Origin: a virus
IMG/VR virus record: IMGVR_UViG_3300032288_002811
Coordinates: 1-64,000 of that record
Reading direction: 5' to 3' (one strand)
DNA length: 64,000 nt
Numbering within the stretch: position 1 is the first letter of the stretch; each line of letters opens with the position of its first letter. The notes under the pieces were generated by a model that saw only the letters and a program-made list of their open reading frames with translations, was not told the origin of the DNA and did not search any database. This document shows, one piece after another, positions 44,815 to 53,701 of this stretch. The position numbers were made by a program, and so were the translations under genes.

Positions 44815-45372
44815 TTAGAAAGTTCCACCATTAATTACATTTAAACCAATTTCACCAATATATCTGTAACCAGTAATAAAAACTACTTTACCAGTTAATG
44901 CTGATGGTATTGTACCACCAATAAAATTTAAAACTCCAGATTGATAATCAAAAAACCATTCACCTACACCCGCAATACCAGAATCAAACATCTGTGTGCC
45001 TGTTGCAACAGGATTCGATGCACCAGAACTGTCTGCATACACAGAGACAAAGTATGATGAACCAAATTCTGGTGTGATCCAATCAGTCAGGTTAGTCTTC
45101 CATGTTGGATACACTCCACCAACAGCCGTAGATGTACCATCCGCAACACATTGTATTCTATCTGTGCCTTGATATCCTTGTACAATACCAACTACAGATG
45201 ATGCTGTGGCAGGTATAAAACTGGCTTGAGTCCAAATTTTATCACCACGATTAATTGTTGGACTGGCAATAGTTTCATTACTTGCACTCTTATTTGTTGA
45301 TGTGTCTGTTTTAGTAACACCAAAAAGTTTTTTATAAAGTAAATCAACTTTTGAGGAATCTGATACTGCCAT
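44815..45372 (-). CDS. Virion structural protein of unknown function (185 aa)
   Basis: This small protein of a type common among aquatic T4-like fibre clusters has no assigned role that I know. It opens KVDLLYKKLFGVTKTDTSTN. The middle contains RGDKIWTQASFIPATA and TWKTNLTDWITPEFGSSYFV, and the C-terminal part EWFFDYQSGVLNFIGGTIPS. It is beta-rich with no heptads. Its last residues, NVINGGTF, nearly match the end of the 805-residue fibre (NLISGGTF). It touches the stop/start of its upstream neighbour, so it is co-translated with the fibres. A fibre connector, adaptor or baseplate-edge role is likely from context only. Confidence 0.8.
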   Translation of the reverse strand: MAVSDSSKVDLLYKKLFGVTKTDTSTNKSASNETIASPTINRGDKIWTQASFIPATASSVVGIVQGYQGTDRIQCVADGTSTAVGGVYPTWKTNLTDWITPEFGSSYFVSVYADSSGASNPVATGTQMFDSGIAGVGEWFFDYQSGVLNFIGGTIPSALTGKVVFITGYRYIGEIGLNVINGGTF

Positions 45373-47772
45373 TTAGTTACTCGCTGTCTGCAAAGATAAT
45401 GCGGTCACAGTTTGACCACTTGTTAATTTAATTCTAACATAAATTTCATTGGTCAATCCTGGATCCGAACTAGATACAGTACCAAATGTACAAGTTTTTC
45501 TGTGGTTAGTTACTGCTGAATTTAATGTGACTACACCACCCAATGCACAACCACTTGATGGTACACCTGCACCACTATATGCAGTTGCCATACTGACCCA
45601 ACCATTTGTTGCACCTGCAGATGTATCTATGGCACTACCTGGTACTGCAACCCAAAGGCCAGCAATCGTACCTGTAAATTGAATATCAAATTTAGATACA
45701 GATGTTCTTATAAATCTAAATGTAAAGTATTGTGCAGAACTTCTTCCTGAACTTAGGTCTGGACCTGCAGGTAAATAACCTGTAGAATAGTTTGTCTGGT
45801 CATGTTTTAATATCGCAGCAACCATTGTTGCGTCATATACTTGTAATGTTCCATTTTGGCTATCGAACAATGTTGCATTTGGGAATTGTACAGGATTGTC
45901 TGTAGAACCAGGATTAATAATTCTTGATGCCGTGCCGGAACCTGTACCAACAGTAGAACCAAAAGTAACAGCAGATTCTTCCATGGAATTGCCTGTTCCT
46001 GTTTTATAAAGAACTGTATTGGCCAATGCTGATGTGAATGCTTGTGTACCTGTTGCATAACTATTATCTACTGTAACACTTGGACCAGTTGATGATGAAC
46101 CAAAACCAGATATAATTGTAGATGTTGTATTTACAGTAACGGAGCCAGAGGACACATATAAATTTTGTACCAAAGGAAATGTTATACCAACAGTTGGATA
46201 TGTGTTACTAGAAGGTGCAGCAAATGCACCACCAGCAGTACCGGTAAAAAATGTATTGCTTGTTGGGAACATATCACCACTCAATTTAGATACGTTAACA
46301 CCCAATCTAAATGTAGATGAACTATTATAGTGTGGTACTGTACTTGAATATGTCAATGATGGAGATAGAGGTACAATACTTGCTGAAGTAAATGTTGGTG
46401 TACCTGGAGATGATGCATCATAATACCAAGATGCAGTAGAAGTTGTACCTGCACCAGAATGTGTAAGATAAACTTCATTCCATCCAGATGATACACTACC
46501 TGAACCTTGAACTGTAAATATTCTCCAAAAGCCTGCAGCACCACCAGAAACAGTAGAGTAATCTTTACTTTGTGAAATAACTAAATCACTATAACTACCG
46601 TTAGCACTTGATGTTGTGAAACTTACACTACCTGATATCGTACTATTTTTATAGAGTCTGAGTGTACCAGAATCGCCTGGTCCAAAGTTACTAAAAAGAT
46701 TTGTTGAGTATGAAGCCGTTCTGAGAACTGTACTAACAGTTGCACCACCAGAAACATTTCTGGCACTTGAAGTTCTGTCCGTTTGTATAAAATTTGTCAT
46801 ACGATATGTTGACAAACTATTAATACTTAAAGATGTTCCAGTAGGGAATGCTGGCGGCGATGCAGGTACTAGTTTACCTAACACATTGTTTAATAGTGCT
46901 ATACCATCTGTAATTTTTGTTGTTGTTGTAAGTGTCACCGCATTACTTACCAATTGACCAACTGTGTTTGAACCTAAATCAGCAGTAGCACCAGTAATTG
47001 TTGCTGAAACTCCACTAGCTAAATCATAAGCAGTATTTGCAACATCAAAAGCCGAATTGGCATAAACACTACCAGAATTAGCAGTATCAAATGCACCGTT
47101 AGCATAAATGTCTGCTGAGTTGGCAGTATAACTTGGAGTATTTGCTTGTAGAAAAGCATAAGCAGCTGATGTAAATGCAGAATTGGCTACACCAAATGCT
47201 GAGTTGGCATAACTAGATGCAGAGTTTGCTACATAATCTGGTGTATTGGCTTTTAAGAATGCAGCGTTTGCTTGTATAAATGCACCATTAGCATACAACG
47301 CAGCAGAGTTTGCTGTATAAATTGGTGTGTTGGCTTTTAAGAAAGCTGCATTAGCATAACTTGCAGCAGAATTGGATGTACTGAATGCTGTGTTGGCATA
47401 CAGACTGGCACCAGCCGCATTGTTTGTTGCTGTGTTTGCTTGGTCATAAGCAGAATTAGCATACACGCCAGCAGAATTGGCTGCAATAAAAGAAGAATTT
47501 GCTTGTAAATAAGATGCATTTGAATATGCATATGGTGCAGCAGCAGTAAACTGTTTTGTTCCATCAGCCAAGAATGTAACATTTGAGAATTCTCCATTGG
47601 CTGCAGCCTTGGATGCAACTAGACTTACTGCATTATTGGTGTCTAAGTAAAATAATTTACCATCAACAATATTAATAGCAACTTCACCGGCAACAAGCGA
47701 GCTCGCCAGAGGTAATGTACCTCCGGTATTAGAATAGAATAGTTGAATTGCTGTTGAATTGGCTTGTGCCAT
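45373..47772 (-). CDS. Tail fibre protein with large C-terminal domain (799 aa)
   Basis: N-terminal docking region (1-60): AIQLFYSNTGGTLPLASSLV, then GEVAINIVDGKLFYLDT, an MTD-like pattern. A short junction with TFLADGTKQFTAAAP leads to a heptad stalk (about 80-245). From about 250 to 799 there is a single large beta-rich C-terminal domain without heptads. It begins ITDGIALLNNVLGKLVPA and contains KDYSTVSGGAAGFWRIFTVQ and YFTFRFIRTSVSKFDIQFTG. This kind of domain ends several fibre proteins in aquatic phages and is probably a receptor-binding tip. Compared with its neighbours, the stalk is short and the tip is large. Confidence 0.87.
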   Translation of the reverse strand: MAQANSTAIQLFYSNTGGTLPLASSLVAGEVAINIVDGKLFYLDTNNAVSLVASKAAANGEFSNVTFLADGTKQFTAAAPYAYSNASYLQANSSFIAANSAGVYANSAYDQANTATNNAAGASLYANTAFSTSNSAASYANAAFLKANTPIYTANSAALYANGAFIQANAAFLKANTPDYVANSASSYANSAFGVANSAFTSAAYAFLQANTPSYTANSADIYANGAFDTANSGSVYANSAFDVANTAYDLASGVSATITGATADLGSNTVGQLVSNAVTLTTTTKITDGIALLNNVLGKLVPASPPAFPTGTSLSINSLSTYRMTNFIQTDRTSSARNVSGGATVSTVLRTASYSTNLFSNFGPGDSGTLRLYKNSTISGSVSFTTSSANGSYSDLVISQSKDYSTVSGGAAGFWRIFTVQGSGSVSSGWNEVYLTHSGAGTTSTASWYYDASSPGTPTFTSASIVPLSPSLTYSSTVPHYNSSSTFRLGVNVSKLSGDMFPTSNTFFTGTAGGAFAAPSSNTYPTVGITFPLVQNLYVSSGSVTVNTTSTIISGFGSSSTGPSVTVDNSYATGTQAFTSALANTVLYKTGTGNSMEESAVTFGSTVGTGSGTASRIINPGSTDNPVQFPNATLFDSQNGTLQVYDATMVAAILKHDQTNYSTGYLPAGPDLSSGRSSAQYFTFRFIRTSVSKFDIQFTGTIAGLWVAVPGSAIDTSAGATNGWVSMATAYSGAGVPSSGCALGGVVTLNSAVTNHRKTCTFGTVSSSDPGLTNEIYVRIKLTSGQTVTALSLQTASN

Positions 47773-47808
47773 TGTTACCTTACTCTTATATAATTGTTAT
47801 TTTATTAT

Positions 47809-50226
47809 TTAGAACGTGCCACCAGAAATCAGATTCGCTCGAAGTGTTCCACCCAATATTACATTACCCGATACACCAATACCACCAACTATAACCATTG
47901 TACCTGTATCTGTTGCCGTTGAATTAACATTTGAATTTGCAATTAATTGTCCAAAATTACCTACACTTGCACCACCTGAACCAGATACACTAAATGTTGC
48001 ACCCGTATCACTTGTTAATGATATTGCACCACCTTCAGCAGAAATCTCTGCACCACCCAAATCAATAGTGTTACCAGCAAGAAACAGTTTACGCCAACGT
48101 CTTGTTGGACTGCCTAAATCGTAACTGATATTTGCAGAAGGTAAGATATGACCGGCATATGTATTAGCCTGTATAATTACCTGACCTTGTAATGTTAAAG
48201 CACCACTAACTGTACCACCAGTTTTTGGTAAAGCAGCATCAGCAAGATTATAAGCAGAATTGGCTTGAAGAAATGATGAGTTGGCGTATGATGCAGATGA
48301 GTTTGCTGTATAACTTGGTGTGTTAGCTTGAATGAAAGCTGCATTGGCTGTACTGAATGAAGCATTTGCTTGTCTGAATGCACCATTAGCATAATTTGAT
48401 GCCGAATTGGCCGAAACAAAAGCCCCGTTGGCATATGTTCCACCAGAAACTCCAGTGGATGAGGCTGCATTGGCTGCGTCAAATGCTGTGTTGGCTTGTG
48501 TTCGAACCCATGTATCTACAGCACTATTAGCAGCTGCAAAGGCCGCATTGGCGTATATGCCAGAAGAATTGGCTGCAACAAAAGCACCGTTAGCATATAA
48601 TGCTGCTGAGTTGGCAACATTACTTGGTGTATTGGCTTGTAGGAAAGCCGCATTTGCTTGTACAAAAGCACCGTTAGCATAAACACTAGCTGCTGTAGTA
48701 TTATTTGCTGCAATGAATGCCGCATTTGCTTGTACAAAAGCACCATTCGCATACAACGCAGCTGAGTTAGCAACATTACTTGGTGTGTTAGCAGTTAAGA
48801 AAGCACCGTTGGCGTATACACCAGCGGATGCAGCTGTATTAGCAACAACAAACGCAGCATTAGCATATGAACTTACTGAATTTGATGTAGTAAATGCACC
48901 ATTAGCATATAATGCAGCCGAGTTAGCAACATTACTTGGAGTATTTGCTTGTAGGAAAGCGGCATTCGCTTGTACGAAAGCACCGTTAGCATATAATGCA
49001 GCTGAGTTGGCAACATTGCTTGGTGTATTGGCTTGCAAGAAGGCCGCATTAGCATATACACCAGATGAATTAGCTGCATCAAATGCTGAATTTGAATTTA
49101 AGAAAGCCGCATTAGCATAAACACCAGAAGAATTAGCAGCAACAAATGCAGAATTTGCTTTTATAAAAGCAAGATTGGCTGTATTAAAAGAGGATGTTAT
49201 GTGTGAATATGCATTTATTCCATTTATAGTTGCATATTCAGCAATTAAATTACCTTTAAATACATTTGAATAAACGTTGGCATATGAAAATGATGGATGA
49301 GCAAGGTCAATTAAGTTATTACCTTCAACTTCAGGTGTATATCCTTGAAAGAAAATCCATTCTTTTCTGTTTGGATCTCTAAAAATACCTGTGTGAGCAT
49401 TAGATCCAGAATTATAATTACCAATAATACCAATGTCAACTGCATCACTGCTGTAATTATTACTACCCAAATATATTAAAGTATCGGTTACTGTAACGCT
49501 TTGTGTACTAATTGTTGTACTATTACCAAAAACAATCAAGTTACCAGAAACTGTAAGGTCATTTGTTACATTTAATGAACCTGAAACTGTACCACCAGTA
49601 GCTAATGATGTAGTATTTGCTTTATCAAACGCACCTTGTGCAAGGTTTGTTGCAGATGTAATATTGGTATTTTGTGTTGTATTAACACCTTGTAACAATA
49701 TAATATTATTTGATGCGGTATTGGCTGTGTCAAACGCAGCGTTTGCTTGTGCAAAAGCAAAAACAGCCAAACCTGCACCGTTGGCAGTATTGTATGCAGC
49801 TTGTGCTAATGCTGATGCTGAATTGGCCGCACCAAATGCAGAGTTGGCATATATGCCTACTGTTACAGAATTATTTGCATTCGTATTTGCTTGTAAGAAA
49901 GCTGCATTAGCTTTAGTAAATGCACCATTTGCTTGGTTGAAAGCAGCATTTGCGCCTGCCCATGCAAGACTTAAATTACCTGTAGAACCCGCTGAATTAG
50001 CAGTATTGAATGCAGCCTGTGCTAATGTAGTAGCAGTATTGGCCTGTGTATATGCATTTATACCAGTTGCCACCGCTGTGGCACCACCAATGGTAATTAC
50101 ATTACCATATTGATTACCAATATAAAATGTATTTGCTAAAAATGAGTAAGCTAATGCGCCATCTTGTAAAAAAGTCGGTGCAGTATTAGCATACGACCTT
50201 AATATCTGTACACTTGTATTTGACAT
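47809..50226 (-). CDS. Tail fibre protein, heptad stalk (805 aa)
   Basis: Residues 1-50 form the docking domain (TFLQDGALAYSFLANTFYIG). A first stalk is of a looser type rich in AQAAFNTAN, followed by a beta module (about 208-342) with GSLNVTNDLTVSGNLIVFGN and HTGIFRDPNRKEWIFFQGYT. A second heptad stalk (about 350-655) contains DTWVRTQ. The C-terminal 145 residues form a beta tip: GALTLQGQVIIQANTYAGHI, YDLGSPTRRWRKLFLAGNTI and GTMVIVGGIGVSGNVILGGT. It is the first of the long heptad fibres in transcription order. Its start codon overlaps the stop of the 72-residue protein by one base. Confidence 0.88.
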   Translation of the reverse strand: MSNTSVQILRSYANTAPTFLQDGALAYSFLANTFYIGNQYGNVITIGGATAVATGINAYTQANTATTLAQAAFNTANSAGSTGNLSLAWAGANAAFNQANGAFTKANAAFLQANTNANNSVTVGIYANSAFGAANSASALAQAAYNTANGAGLAVFAFAQANAAFDTANTASNNIILLQGVNTTQNTNITSATNLAQGAFDKANTTSLATGGTVSGSLNVTNDLTVSGNLIVFGNSTTISTQSVTVTDTLIYLGSNNYSSDAVDIGIIGNYNSGSNAHTGIFRDPNRKEWIFFQGYTPEVEGNNLIDLAHPSFSYANVYSNVFKGNLIAEYATINGINAYSHITSSFNTANLAFIKANSAFVAANSSGVYANAAFLNSNSAFDAANSSGVYANAAFLQANTPSNVANSAALYANGAFVQANAAFLQANTPSNVANSAALYANGAFTTSNSVSSYANAAFVVANTAASAGVYANGAFLTANTPSNVANSAALYANGAFVQANAAFIAANNTTAASVYANGAFVQANAAFLQANTPSNVANSAALYANGAFVAANSSGIYANAAFAAANSAVDTWVRTQANTAFDAANAASSTGVSGGTYANGAFVSANSASNYANGAFRQANASFSTANAAFIQANTPSYTANSSASYANSSFLQANSAYNLADAALPKTGGTVSGALTLQGQVIIQANTYAGHILPSANISYDLGSPTRRWRKLFLAGNTIDLGGAEISAEGGAISLTSDTGATFSVSGSGGASVGNFGQLIANSNVNSTATDTGTMVIVGGIGVSGNVILGGTLRANLISGGTF

Positions 50227-50444
50227 TAGAAAAACCCAACATCAACTACTACATCGGCTGCGGATGCTGGTGCAACAGCAAAACTGTTTGTGTTTGCTCT
50301 GTATACAATAGAATATCCATCCTGAGCACCAGCCAGACTTAAATCGGAAGCACTTTTGATTGTTCTGGTACCATATTGAATGGCTGTAACAGATGGATTA
50401 GGTTGACCTACGGTTACTCTGATGTTTGCTGGTGATGTTGCCAT
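50226..50444 (-). CDS. Small protein upstream of the fibre genes (72 aa)
   Basis: This is a short protein with no family I recognise. It begins ATSPANIRVTVGQPNPSVTA and has a middle segment QDGYSIVYRANTNSFAV like the docking strands of the fibres. It ends in a hydrophobic VVVDVGFF. It lies between the 116-residue protein and the first long fibre, with stop/start overlap (TAATG at 50224-50228), so its translation is tied to the fibre. It may be an attachment adaptor or a separately made fibre N-terminal domain; this is inference. Confidence 0.75.
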   Translation of the reverse strand: MATSPANIRVTVGQPNPSVTAIQYGTRTIKSASDLSLAGAQDGYSIVYRANTNSFAVAPASAADVVVDVGFF

Positions 50445-50448
50445 TTTA

Positions 50449-50799
50449 TTACCTTGTTACACGTGGTAAAACATCAACAACACCTTCCAAAACTCTAACA
50501 ACTGTATTTGCTTGTCCAGGTGCACCTTCATAAGACACTATAGTGTCATATACGTATCGACCTGTAGAAATATTAGCTGTTTGTCTGGAATCCAATGATA
50601 ATGTTATTGTGGATGTTCCTGTGTTTATTGATGTTACGAATGTTGCAGTTGCATTCGCAGAATAATAAGATTTTCTGATTTGACTAAAACAAGACGCATT
50701 TGAGAGGTCGTAATTATCTCCATAAACGTCATCCAACGTCAACGAAATGTTGAAGGTCGTGCCTTGTTCTAAAAATAAATTCTGGTAACCTGCGGCCAT
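50449..50799 (-). CDS. Small virion-type protein (116 aa)
   Basis: This beta-rich 116-residue protein starts MAAGYQNLFLEQGTTFNISL and has YGDNYDLSNASCFSQIRKSY in the middle. It ends VVRVLEGVVDVLPRVTR. The pattern suggests an Ig-like sandwich similar to small baseplate or fibre-base proteins of aquatic phages, but no function is known to me. It is the first gene after the exact late promoter at 50833-50840, so it leads the whole fibre transcription unit. No signal peptide, membrane segment or enzyme motif is seen. Confidence 0.78.
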   Translation of the reverse strand: MAAGYQNLFLEQGTTFNISLTLDDVYGDNYDLSNASCFSQIRKSYYSANATATFVTSINTGTSTITLSLDSRQTANISTGRYVYDTIVSYEGAPGQANTVVRVLEGVVDVLPRVTR

Positions 50800-50919
50800 A
50801 GTAATCTTCTTATTGTTATTCTATTATTTAGTTATTTATACTGTAGGAGTGGATTCGCTTTTTGGAATCCAGAAGCTGTCGGAGAAAATTCTTGGGCCGG
50901 AACGCAAAATTTCGAATTT
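50800..50919 (-). other. 120-nt noncoding gap with hairpins and late promoter
   Basis: This is the longest gene-free stretch in the window. In transcription order it holds an AAAATT/AATTTT stem right at the S74 fibre stop, a GC-rich segment GTTCCGGCCCAAG and a seven-base hairpin TGGATTC/GAATCCA (50850-50871). The late promoter TATAAATA and an A-rich leader follow. No clear U-run follows either hairpin, so a simple terminator is not certain. Confidence 0.6.
50833..50840 (-). promoter_or_regulatory. T4-type late promoter for the fibre cluster
   Basis: Exact TATAAATA on the minus strand in the 120-nt gap. Expected start is about 50827, leaving a 28-nt leader before the 116-residue protein. It marks the start of the fibre transcription unit. 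Confidence 0.7.
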
Positions 50920-53700
50920 TTAGGATTTCTTCAAAGCATCTATTTCCGCCTTCAGTTCTTTGATAGACTCAATCAACAATGGTATCAATTTCTCATAATG
51001 TACAGTCAAATACTTATCATCAATTGGCGCAGGAACAACAATCTCTGGTAAAATCTTTTGTACTTCTTGTGCAGAAACACCAACCTCACGTTTTACTGTA
51101 TATCCTAATGCCTGTGCGGTTTCATTTGCTTCGTAATAGAAACCATTAAGTGACATTACCTTTTCCAGAGCATTTTCAATATTACCTATTCTTGTTTTTA
51201 GGTTATCGTCTGAGTAATACGCAGTAATATTGTTAATAGCACGAATTTCACCAGCTGTTCCAGAAGCGGCTGTACCAACACCAAGACTGTTCATCCTGTA
51301 ATTATTGCTTATATTGAGTGCGTTTGCACTATCAGATGTTGCAGCAGTTGTAGATGAACTTGCGCTGGTTGCGCTGGTTGCACTAGTTGCATTGGAAACT
51401 GTAATACCGTAAGTAATTGTATTTGACAACTGTGTGGCAGCCATCGTACCAGTAATTTTAGTACTTGCCACACTAGCAAGTTGGTCACTTGTGACTGTAC
51501 CAGTAAGTTTGGTTGTAGCTAAACTTGCAATTTGAGCATTCGTGATAGTACCATCTATCTTAGTATTGGCTATTGATGTAATCCATGAAGGATTGGCATA
51601 ACTACCATAAGTATAAACACCACTAGTTACAGTACCTGCATTACCTGTAATACTATGTGTATATGCTGCATCTGTATTTGCCAATGCGTTATAAACAAAC
51701 GCTGTGGTCGCCATTGTGGTGTCATTATTAGATAATGTAGGAGTTAAACCAAATACACGACCAGTAAATGTTGTTCCAGACTTTAATGCAACAATAGATG
51801 CCAAACCATCAACAGCTAATTGAATTGTATTTGCACTTCCACTAATTGTGGAGTTAATTGTGTATGGAATATTGTTTGCATAATATGGATTCAGTATATA
51901 ACCATCAACTTCAAGTAAAATCACTGCACCAGTTGCAGGTGCAGTATTAAATGTAACAGTTGTTCCGTTTGTTTCTGTATATGTTGATGCTGCTTGACGA
52001 ATACCATTAATAAAGACTCTTAATTGATTTGCACCTGGAGTATATGTCGGTGCAGTAAATGCTGTAACAATTTGGTTACCTGTATATGTCAATCTAGTTG
52101 AATTGATTGATGTTCCTGGTGTTGCGCCACCTCCATCACCTGTACCACCTGCAGCCCAATAGTAAGAACCTGGACCACCCGTTGCTAAAACATAACCAGA
52201 TGTAACACCAGAAGCACTTGGTAACAAATTTGTTAGTGCATCTCCAGCTGAAGTTGCACCTGTACCACCGTTAGGTATTGATAATGCTGAAGTTAATGTT
52301 AAACCAGCAAAAGTTGGAGAAGCACTTGTTCTTAGGTCTTGTGATGTGCTAATTGCCAAAGTGTTTGCCGTTGTGGCCACAGCAGTCAGACCATTATTAC
52401 TTGTAAATCTAACACTTCCACTTGATGCAGTAATTGAACCTGTTGTACCAACAATTGTATTTGCAGATGTGTTGGCACGTGAGAATGCTGAATTTGCATA
52501 AGAACCAGAAGAACTCACTCCAGCTTGCAAGAAATTGTTTGCAGCTGTAAACGTTGTGTATATTGTATTGGCTAAATTTGCAGTTGCAACATTTGATGTG
52601 CTTGTGTCGGATAAAGAGCTACTGAGATATTCATCTGTAAGAATTCTATTATAATTATTTGAAGTAACGTTTATTATATCAAAATATTTTGATGTTTCAT
52701 TCCAACGAATTGATGCATTAGAACCACCAGAAGAACCTCTATTTACACTAATAGAGCTAATTTGTGCAGTTTCTGAACCAGCATTCAATGTAAATGTATT
52801 TGAGTTGTATACTGTAGTTCCATTAATAACAAAATTGCCACCGACACTTAATTGTCCAACTGTTTGTAAAGAACCTATGTAACCAGCTGCTGAATTTGCA
52901 TCTAAAAGTGATGATATTGTTACAGTTGGTGCTGTTAAGCTTGTATTGGCTGCTAAAGTGTTTGTATATGCACCACCCGTTACGGATACAGAAGATGTAT
53001 TAACAGATGTATTTGCTTGTACTATGCCAGTAGTAACTTTAGTAAATGCATTTAGTGTGCCGGTAGTTGTTGTTGTTGAAACTGTTAATGCTGCAGTGTT
53101 AACATAATTGTTTGATTGTAGATATGGTGTAATTACACCTGTATTTGCTTGAATATTACTCACATAAACATCACCAGAAAAACTACCAACGGCGCCTATT
53201 ACACTACCATTAGCGTTTAATACATTTGTGTATGTTGTTCCTGTAATACTGGCTGTTGCTGTGTTTATTGATATGTTTGCTTGTACCGTATTGGCTGTTA
53301 CTCCATATCGTATCGTGGTGTTTCCACCCATGTTTGTATTATTTGCAACCGATAAACTAAGTCCGGAAGCTTGTGCTATCAACAAACCATTGATGTTTGC
53401 TTGTCCTGCGTTTGTTAAACCTAATGTTGTATTTGAGAAATAAACTTGGCCGCCGACACCTAAATTATTGTCTACGTTAGCTGAAGAACCAACACCTTGC
53501 ACAAGAAGTTGTTTCTGTATAACAATATTACCATTTGATTGTAAAGCATTTTTTGTGTTTTCACTTAGATATAATGTGCCAGAATCTTTAATGTAGTCGC
53601 CTGTTGCTATTGTATTGTTTTCCGCAATAAGAGCATCGGTCGCAACCATCCATTGACCAAATGTATTGGCATAACTTATAGTTGATACTGTATTTGCCAT
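50920..53700 (-). CDS. Fibre protein with C-terminal S74 self-cleaving chaperone (926 aa)
   Basis: The N-terminus ISYANTFGQWMVATDALIAE and TLYLSENTKNALQSNGNIVI is a recurring start in aquatic T4-like fibre proteins. The middle is beta-rich, with only a short heptad patch (SYANSAFSRANTS) and the fibre motif GGTGATSAGDALTNLLP. Residues about 825-926 are a peptidase-S74 intramolecular chaperone: YYSDDNLKTRIGNIENALEK with the likely cleavage at Ser830-Asp831, then GYTVKREVGVSAQEVQKILP and a C-terminal coiled coil LLIESIKELKAEIDALKK. In known S74 fibres the chaperone drives trimerisation and is then released by self-cleavage. It follows the baseplate genes and may be the fibre closest to the baseplate. 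Confidence 0.9.
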   Translation of the reverse strand: MANTVSTISYANTFGQWMVATDALIAENNTIATGDYIKDSGTLYLSENTKNALQSNGNIVIQKQLLVQGVGSSANVDNNLGVGGQVYFSNTTLGLTNAGQANINGLLIAQASGLSLSVANNTNMGGNTTIRYGVTANTVQANISINTATASITGTTYTNVLNANGSVIGAVGSFSGDVYVSNIQANTGVITPYLQSNNYVNTAALTVSTTTTTGTLNAFTKVTTGIVQANTSVNTSSVSVTGGAYTNTLAANTSLTAPTVTISSLLDANSAAGYIGSLQTVGQLSVGGNFVINGTTVYNSNTFTLNAGSETAQISSISVNRGSSGGSNASIRWNETSKYFDIINVTSNNYNRILTDEYLSSSLSDTSTSNVATANLANTIYTTFTAANNFLQAGVSSSGSYANSAFSRANTSANTIVGTTGSITASSGSVRFTSNNGLTAVATTANTLAISTSQDLRTSASPTFAGLTLTSALSIPNGGTGATSAGDALTNLLPSASGVTSGYVLATGGPGSYYWAAGGTGDGGGATPGTSINSTRLTYTGNQIVTAFTAPTYTPGANQLRVFINGIRQAASTYTETNGTTVTFNTAPATGAVILLEVDGYILNPYYANNIPYTINSTISGSANTIQLAVDGLASIVALKSGTTFTGRVFGLTPTLSNNDTTMATTAFVYNALANTDAAYTHSITGNAGTVTSGVYTYGSYANPSWITSIANTKIDGTITNAQIASLATTKLTGTVTSDQLASVASTKITGTMAATQLSNTITYGITVSNATSATSATSASSSTTAATSDSANALNISNNYRMNSLGVGTAASGTAGEIRAINNITAYYSDDNLKTRIGNIENALEKVMSLNGFYYEANETAQALGYTVKREVGVSAQEVQKILPEIVVPAPIDDKYLTVHYEKLIPLLIESIKELKAEIDALKKS

Positions 53701-53701
53701 T

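Noticed and set aside
10221-50226. Diversity-generating retroelement with variable adhesin tips
   Set aside because: No reverse transcriptase gene and no template/variable repeat pair with adenine-biased differences was seen in the window.
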